DNA of 64,000 bases, from NCBI GenBank assembly GCA_907163375.1, contig CAJQUW010007067.1, positions 1 to 64,000 of the forward strand, written 5' to 3'. Below, one piece after another: positions 58,651 through 64,000 of the stretch. Positions within the stretch are counted from its first letter, which is position 1; each line of letters opens with the position of its first letter. The notes beneath the pieces are model-generated. The model saw nothing but the letters and a program-made list of their open reading frames with translations. It did no database searches and was not told the origin of the DNA. Position numbers and translations under genes: made by a program. The DNA is from Prostheceraeus crozeri. Its lineage: Eukaryota > Platyhelminthes > Polycladida > Euryleptidae.

Positions 58651-61600
58651 TAATGCAAATTTGAAGTTTGTCAGTGAACGGATGGGCCGATTTTGATAAA
58701 ACTTACATATTCTTGGAGCTGATAACACCAGCATTATTTTAAACTCAAACTCGAAAGCACCAGCGTTAATACAACAGAAGTTGTTAAGTTGTGTGCAGTT
58801 GACCGATGTTGAAAAGAAATTTCACAAATTGATGTCGGAATTCGAAAGAAATATGTCATCTGAAAGCTTAACATGAGCCTGATTCAATGGTGACAATCAT
58901 AATTTTCTGTTTTGAGTAGTTTGGTCTGCAGGTTTCGGTGAACGAATTGACCAAACATTTATACTTTTAAGTCTGCTGACCACAGCTGACTAGACATAAC
59001 CTAAACGCTTTGCCAAATAAAAGTGCTTGACATAACCTTTCACATGGCACAAAGGTTATTGAAATTGAGCATCTTCATCAATGAGAAAAACTTGTGGCAT
59101 CTTTTTAGCAACTTTAGCATCTTTTTCGGTAAAACTTATTTGTATTGTATCTTTCTGTACATTCAGACAATCCTAAAAACCGTGTGCCATGATGAAGCTG
59201 ACTGATAGTTCATACTGTCTGCCAACTTTCATAAAAAAATTCTGTCGTCTTCATGTTGAAATCCTGCATCAAAGAAAACGCTCAATTTTTTTCATAAGGC
59301 CTACTGACCACAGCTGACCACACTTGAAAATGAAATATGTGCCAAAATAATCTATGGAACACAAGGTTTTATATGGTATATCGTTTATAAAAATTGATTC
59401 AGGACTTCAACATGAAAAATTCATTTGAAAATGGCCTAGCTTTTTTGTGCAATTATTTTTGAAACGGTCTGTAGTAATTTGTCATTTGAAGCACAAGTTT
59501 CATATATTCTAAACCAAATTTTGCCGACCTGGGTTTGTCAATTTCTTTAATACGGGGGAAACCTACATGTAAGTAATTTTCAGAATGATTTATAACATAC
59601 CAAAATTAGACATGAATCCACAAGCACAGCATTTTTTGAAAAACATTCATTAATAGCTTCATGACATAGCAATATCGACCTAAATCAGTGCCTGATTGAA
59701 AACCAATAATCTACTTCATATCCGATGATGATCTCCATTTTGATGTTGATAGAACCAAAGCAGTCAAATATTTGTTGAAGGCAAATTCAGCTGTTCAGAA
59801 GGGCAAGGATGAGCTTGAATGTTTATTGCATTTTCATTCAGATATTTACAACATGCAATATGTACATATAGATTGCTTGCACAACTCGTTGCACACTCAA
59901 GTGCATCAGTTACACAGGTCATTTATTTTACGATGATATTCGGATAATGGGGATCATATCGGGTTCATATGCGGATAATCCGTACTGTTGCTAATATAAT
60001 CCAAATCCTTCATATACACTTCTCGCTCGTATACTTGAAGCTAACTACTTTTCGATGGAAAATGCCTAATTCCGATTCTTTGTACTGCTAACTATTGCTC
60101 CTTTAACAACATGTCAACACGACTCTTTTCTTTATGTGTTAACATGCCTTCTACATACATTTTATCCTCCTTCTATGGCATTAATTACATGTCGTCTGAA
60201 TTCTTAGCAAAACCTCGTTCCTTATGCGTCTGTTGAGACAATTCATCTTTTTATAAAGATATTGAATGATAAATGATTTTGATCGAAATGTTTGACAACA
60301 AAATTGAAGAGAATCAACGAAAAAGATTATCTGTCGAATTTATTTTTAGCAAAATTCCTGTCTAGTAGCAACCCTCATGGTTAGACGGAGGTCAAAAACT
60401 TGTCATTTCTTCCTCTCAGATTTTCAATATCGAAATAGTTTTCTGATAAGATTGTCATTTTGCTAATCGCAATTTATTATATTTTTCATATCCATTATCG
60501 CCCTCTGATTGCTTCATGTGACATTTTAATCATCATAACAAGCTTTGGTAAAAGTGTCACTTCTAATGAAATCGCTTGTTCTAGGAATTCTCAGTGATAT
60601 CATAAATCTGCTTTTCTTCAAGCTAGGAGTGGAAACCAGGTGTATGCTGATGATCAAATATGCTGCTCATTTATCGGCACCGATCTATGTCAATACTCCT
60701 AGATCTCAGCGCTGTGCAATCTGATAAGAAGTGTTTAGATAACATATGAATTTCCAATATTCTATTTGATGTCTATGGCATAACAGATGATCATGATTGA
60801 AAAAAATTAAGGGGACTAAAAATCAATGCATGAAAATTGATTACCATTAAGCAGCAAAATCAAATGCAGTATATCACCATAGAAAATGAAAAATCATGTC
60901 TTTTTGCACGATAGTACTCAGAAGAATTCTCTATCTCTATGGAGAACAGTTTGGACAGTAATGCCACCGTTATCTGCAAATTTCTATGCAAGAAGGTCAA
61001 CATCTCGACATTACTGGTCGTCAAGAAGTATATTTGTGATGTGATAAAGTTACCGGATGGTGAACAAATCCTTCGCACCAATCGCTGGCCGCTGGAATGC
61101 TGACATAGCATATATATTAGGAAGAGCAGCACCAGCAGTAGAGTAAGCGGTAATTACTATGAGTTCCCAATATTTTGAGATGGCGGGAATTGAGATTTCG
61201 TAGCCTAAAATAGTTTATCATGAATTTGAATTTTCTACATGTAATTTCCGTCACTTTCTCAACATCTTTTCAACATCAGAAATACATTGGTTATCTAATG
61301 ATAATACCATGATTTTCAAAAAGCTTCATTTTCATGACAAAGAAATTTAAAGCTTTAATTGAATCAATTAATATTTAGAATTCAATAATGTTCTCTTAGT
61401 GAGATTAATTATATACTACATGTACATGCTTCAATATATTTCCAGCATAATATTGCAGTTCTTTGCATCTCTGTCAGTGCATTTAAAAGTGGTTCTTTCA
61501 TGCATTGAGATATCATTGCAGCTCCTTGTACTAGTGAAAGAACTCAATATCATACACAGGAAATATAATGCCGCATAGATAACCGTGCTTTCACTTGTAA

Positions 61601-62267
61601 TTGAACTAACTCTCTATGTTACTTAAAGCACTCGACGCTTCGCTTCCGGTGCCTCAAATAATATTCAATTATATCCCAGTTCAATAATTCAATCAATTAT
61701 GGTGGAAGCAATGAAAGCTATGCGGTAATAAATATTTCTCTCCGATTTTCTGTGACCAAATTGCAGATAAAATGAATAAATTGTAATTGAAACTGCACAG
61801 TAAAATTTCGATCGCGCATTTCGATGCACCGACCCGATAACTGATGCAAGGAAATGAACCGGTACACCGGTGTACCGCGCACAGTCCTACTTTTCATAGT
61901 ATTTTAACGTCTAGTCTATTTGAACTCAAGATTCAATATCATGCCGCTAGACTGATTAAATTAACTGAAGAAACTTCGGAGAAGACTTTCATTCCCTGTC
62001 GTTTGAAAATGAAATTAGAAATTTTAAGTGTAGGAGACTAAAGTTCCTCTGTTTATGCAAATAAATCCCCAAAAGATTACAATAATTTCTAGACATTTCG
62101 CCCCAAAGTCAACACGTACAAGAAAGACAAAGCCCGCTTCCCAGGTGTGACTGTCATCATGAACAAGCAGGTGCAAACATGCGATGGTTGCACAATTTCT
62201 GATTCCAAAAGTCTTTTTGATATTTTGAACATAACTATTCAAACTTCATATTCAATAACTATTTTGC
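58651..62267. other. Long stretch without a supported gene
   Basis: Frames at 59023-59205, 60860-61132 and 61844-62041 have no recognisable domain. The minus-strand frame at 61132 downward starts with a hydrophobic run (LLLVLLFLIYMLC) that could mimic a signal peptide but has no ATG near it. Confidence 0.45.
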
Positions 62268-62795
62268 TTGTGAGATCGGGTGGCTGTGCTGGGGCGGTAA
62301 CTATATGTGTAAGAAGTGCATGGAAGAATTTCCATGATCTGTGGTCAGTCCTGGCGAATAAAGAGGTTTTTCTCAGACGCAGGGGTCATGTTCACAAGGA
62401 ATGCATAAGAAGCGTGCTGTTATGTGCTTCGTAGACATGTCCCATCAAAGCAGAGGTTCTTGCACGCCTCACCAGGAGCAAAAACTCCATGATACGATGA
62501 ATGTGTGCGGTCAAACTTTATTAGCGAACCTCGATGTGCAGCCTACGGAGGATGCTTGGCCTGAATAATTTGGATGCAGAGTTGCGGCAAAATCGTATAA
62601 GGTGGCACGGTCATCTCCAAAGAGTGCCCAACTGCAATTGATCGAGGAGAGTAGTCGATCTCGACATACCGACATCCAATATCTCAACTCTCGACTTGTT
62701 CAGGACTGTACAGTATGGAGGAGGCGAACTCATGCAAACGAGAATCGACCTAGCCCAAATGTCGCACCTTCAAATCTGTGGCCCAACCGATAATA
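62268..62795 (+). pseudogene. Decayed LINE C-terminal region
   Basis: In successive frames the plus strand reads VRSAWKNFHDLWSVLANK, HKECIRSVLLCAS, then after a shift CPIKAEVLARLTRSKNSMIR with a TGA where a Trp is expected, then RRMLGLNNLDAELRQNRIRW and HGHLQRVPNC followed by a stop. This is the characteristic C-terminus of a widespread animal LINE lineage (SAWxKF..., RSVxLYGSETW, RLRWxGHxxR). At least one frameshift and two stops are present. The upstream RT and endonuclease are absent. Confidence 0.85.
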
Positions 62796-63597
62796 AATGA
62801 GGAGAGAGTATTCGAAGTTTGAACATATTTTCCGGCAACAAATGTCTGGAACATCTTTGCCACTTCTTGGAAACATCGCTGATCCAACTTTTGATATAAA
62901 TCTCAGTTATTGCAAAACATAATCACCAATTTTGCAACTCAATCGTTAAAATGTTTCACTTATGTCATGTAATCAGTGAAAGAATGAAAAACGAAAAATA
63001 GAAAATGAGCGAACCAATTTTTTCTGAAGCTGTAATGTTCTTCTGCTCTTGAATGAAATAAATAACTAATGGCTATCAAGCCGACAATCATATTGTGACG
63101 TGATAATTGCTCAATAATTATATCTATAATGTTTCATGGGTGCATCTTCGAATTGTCATCTCATAGTATTCATACCATATTCTGTATTATAATTTTGCCA
63201 TATACTTGATTGGTTCCATTCTGCTTAGGCTTTCAAAACGATTCATTTCTGTTGGATAACATGTACTATTCTTGATGTTGGTTCAGCTATTTGATGTTCT
63301 AATGAGCAGTTATAATGCACTTTGCATCACATTCATCAAGAATATTTGCTTTGCGATTTTATGTGGTTCTTCACAATACTTTCACAAAATCCATGCATCT
63401 TCCTTTTTTATCAACTGTTTCATGTGCTCAACTCTGATTTTAGCATTTCTTGTGCGATCGGAAAAACAACAAGAAATGGAAATATAATTTGTATCTGTCG
63501 GTCGGAGACATTTGAATCTATTCAAAATTGATTAATAAATCGAACCGACCGAATCAAAAATGCAAATTCAGAGAAAGGGTGGATATGGAGCATTGGA
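62796..63597. other. Stretch without a supported gene
   Basis: AT-rich with no motif-bearing frame. Confidence 0.5.
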
Positions 63598-63924
63598 ATG
63601 AGTAATTATAACAGAGAACCTGTCTCATTGAATGTGAGAATTAAGCCTATACATCATAACAATGCATTGAAAATGACAAGCAGCAGAATCAGTCAACAGA
63701 AAGCACCGCACCCAACAGTGATGTTTACTGTTAATGATATTCACGCATTGGAATATTCGGATCAGAAACTATTAAGCGCAAACATACCTGTAAATGTGCG
63801 ATGTTGCGCTGTTTATGCCTATGAACGGTTTGGCTGTGCACTAAAACAGAGTAAACTAGAAGAGAGATGCAGTGAGAAACTGCAAGCTCGTCGGAAGCGG
63901 TTAAGAGCCAACAGTCGCTATTGA
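63598..63924 (+). CDS. Unrecognised 108-codon ORF
   Basis: Begins with an ATG and ends in TGA. The product is basic and hydrophilic, has five cysteines clustered in its second half (RCCAVYAYERFGC ... ERC), ends in an Arg/Lys-rich tail, and has no membrane segment or signal peptide. I do not recognise it. No other copy of this DNA was seen in the window. It could be a small exon, a fragment of a mobile-element protein or a chance frame; the last is quite possible in this AT-rich DNA. Confidence 0.25.
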   Translation: MSNYNREPVSLNVRIKPIHHNNALKMTSSRISQQKAPHPTVMFTVNDIHALEYSDQKLLSANIPVNVRCCAVYAYERFGCALKQSKLEERCSEKLQARRKRLRANSRY

Positions 63925-64000
63925 TGTGGAGTCAGCAGCAGAAAAAAGTTCGAATGCGAAAGTGGATGACTTGTTTTATGATTTTTTTAATTTCCGCTGA

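Noticed and set aside
1..64000. CRISPR arrays, prokaryotic operons or phage-type systems
   Set aside because: No regularly spaced identical repeats, no dense same-strand coding and no bacterial signals; the window is animal DNA.

Overview
This is AT-rich animal genomic DNA. It carries a class A G-protein-coupled receptor exon with a proper splice acceptor, several clades of metazoan retrotransposons, Tc1/mariner remnants and many short terminal-inverted-repeat elements. There are no operons, Shine-Dalgarno signals or dense coding. The mixture of Ty3/gypsy, CR1/jockey-like and RTE-like LINEs, a Penelope-like reverse transcriptase, Tc1 and mariner fits an invertebrate, but I cannot name the phylum from sequence alone.

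Host coding content is very low. The only host gene I can defend is the receptor exon at 16829-17684 on the minus strand. It encodes TM4 to TM7 plus the C-tail, and its acceptor splits the arginine codon of the DRY/ERY motif. The exon or exons with TM1-3 were not found. A 1.03 kb TA-flanked element sits in the upstream intron about 25 bp from the acceptor. One unrecognised ORF at 63598-63924 is kept only as a weak candidate.

Layout. 0-13 kb: an 8-bp-TSD inverted-repeat element with another repeat nested in it, two broken LINE reverse transcriptases on the minus strand, a degenerate minisatellite, three TA-type miniature elements and a cluster of GGTCCG motifs. 13-19 kb: the receptor exon and its intronic element. 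19-39 kb: the 5' endonuclease scrap of an RTE-like LINE, two more copies of the 8-bp-TSD element, two more copies of the receptor-intron element, a mariner C-terminal remnant and simple repeats. 39.57-44.91 kb: a structurally complete Ty3/gypsy element on the minus strand, with 161-bp LTRs, TCTGT target duplications, a primer-binding site, gag, protease, RT, RNase H and integrase. It is inactivated by a frameshift in RNase H and an Asp-to-Asn change in integrase, and its leader holds a 504-bp near-perfect inverted repeat. 45.6-47.6 kb: a foldback element and another repeat copy. 47.62-50.96 kb: a Tc1 element with recognisable TIRs, a broken transposase and a nested Penelope-like reverse transcriptase. 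51.1-51.8 kb: a tRNA-like sequence followed by the best-preserved copy of the repeat seen at 2.2 kb. 52-64 kb: mostly featureless AT-rich DNA, one repeat shared with 30.4 kb, and a decayed LINE C-terminus at 62.3-62.8 kb.

The genes do not form a pathway. The window is best read as a receptor locus flank invaded in layers by mobile elements, several of which are nested and can be ordered in relative age. I found no candidate for a new defence or biosynthetic system. The most unusual structures are the leader inverted repeat of the gypsy element, the TE abutting the receptor splice acceptor, and the GGTCCG motif cluster. All coordinates and matches come from reading the sequence by eye, without alignment software.
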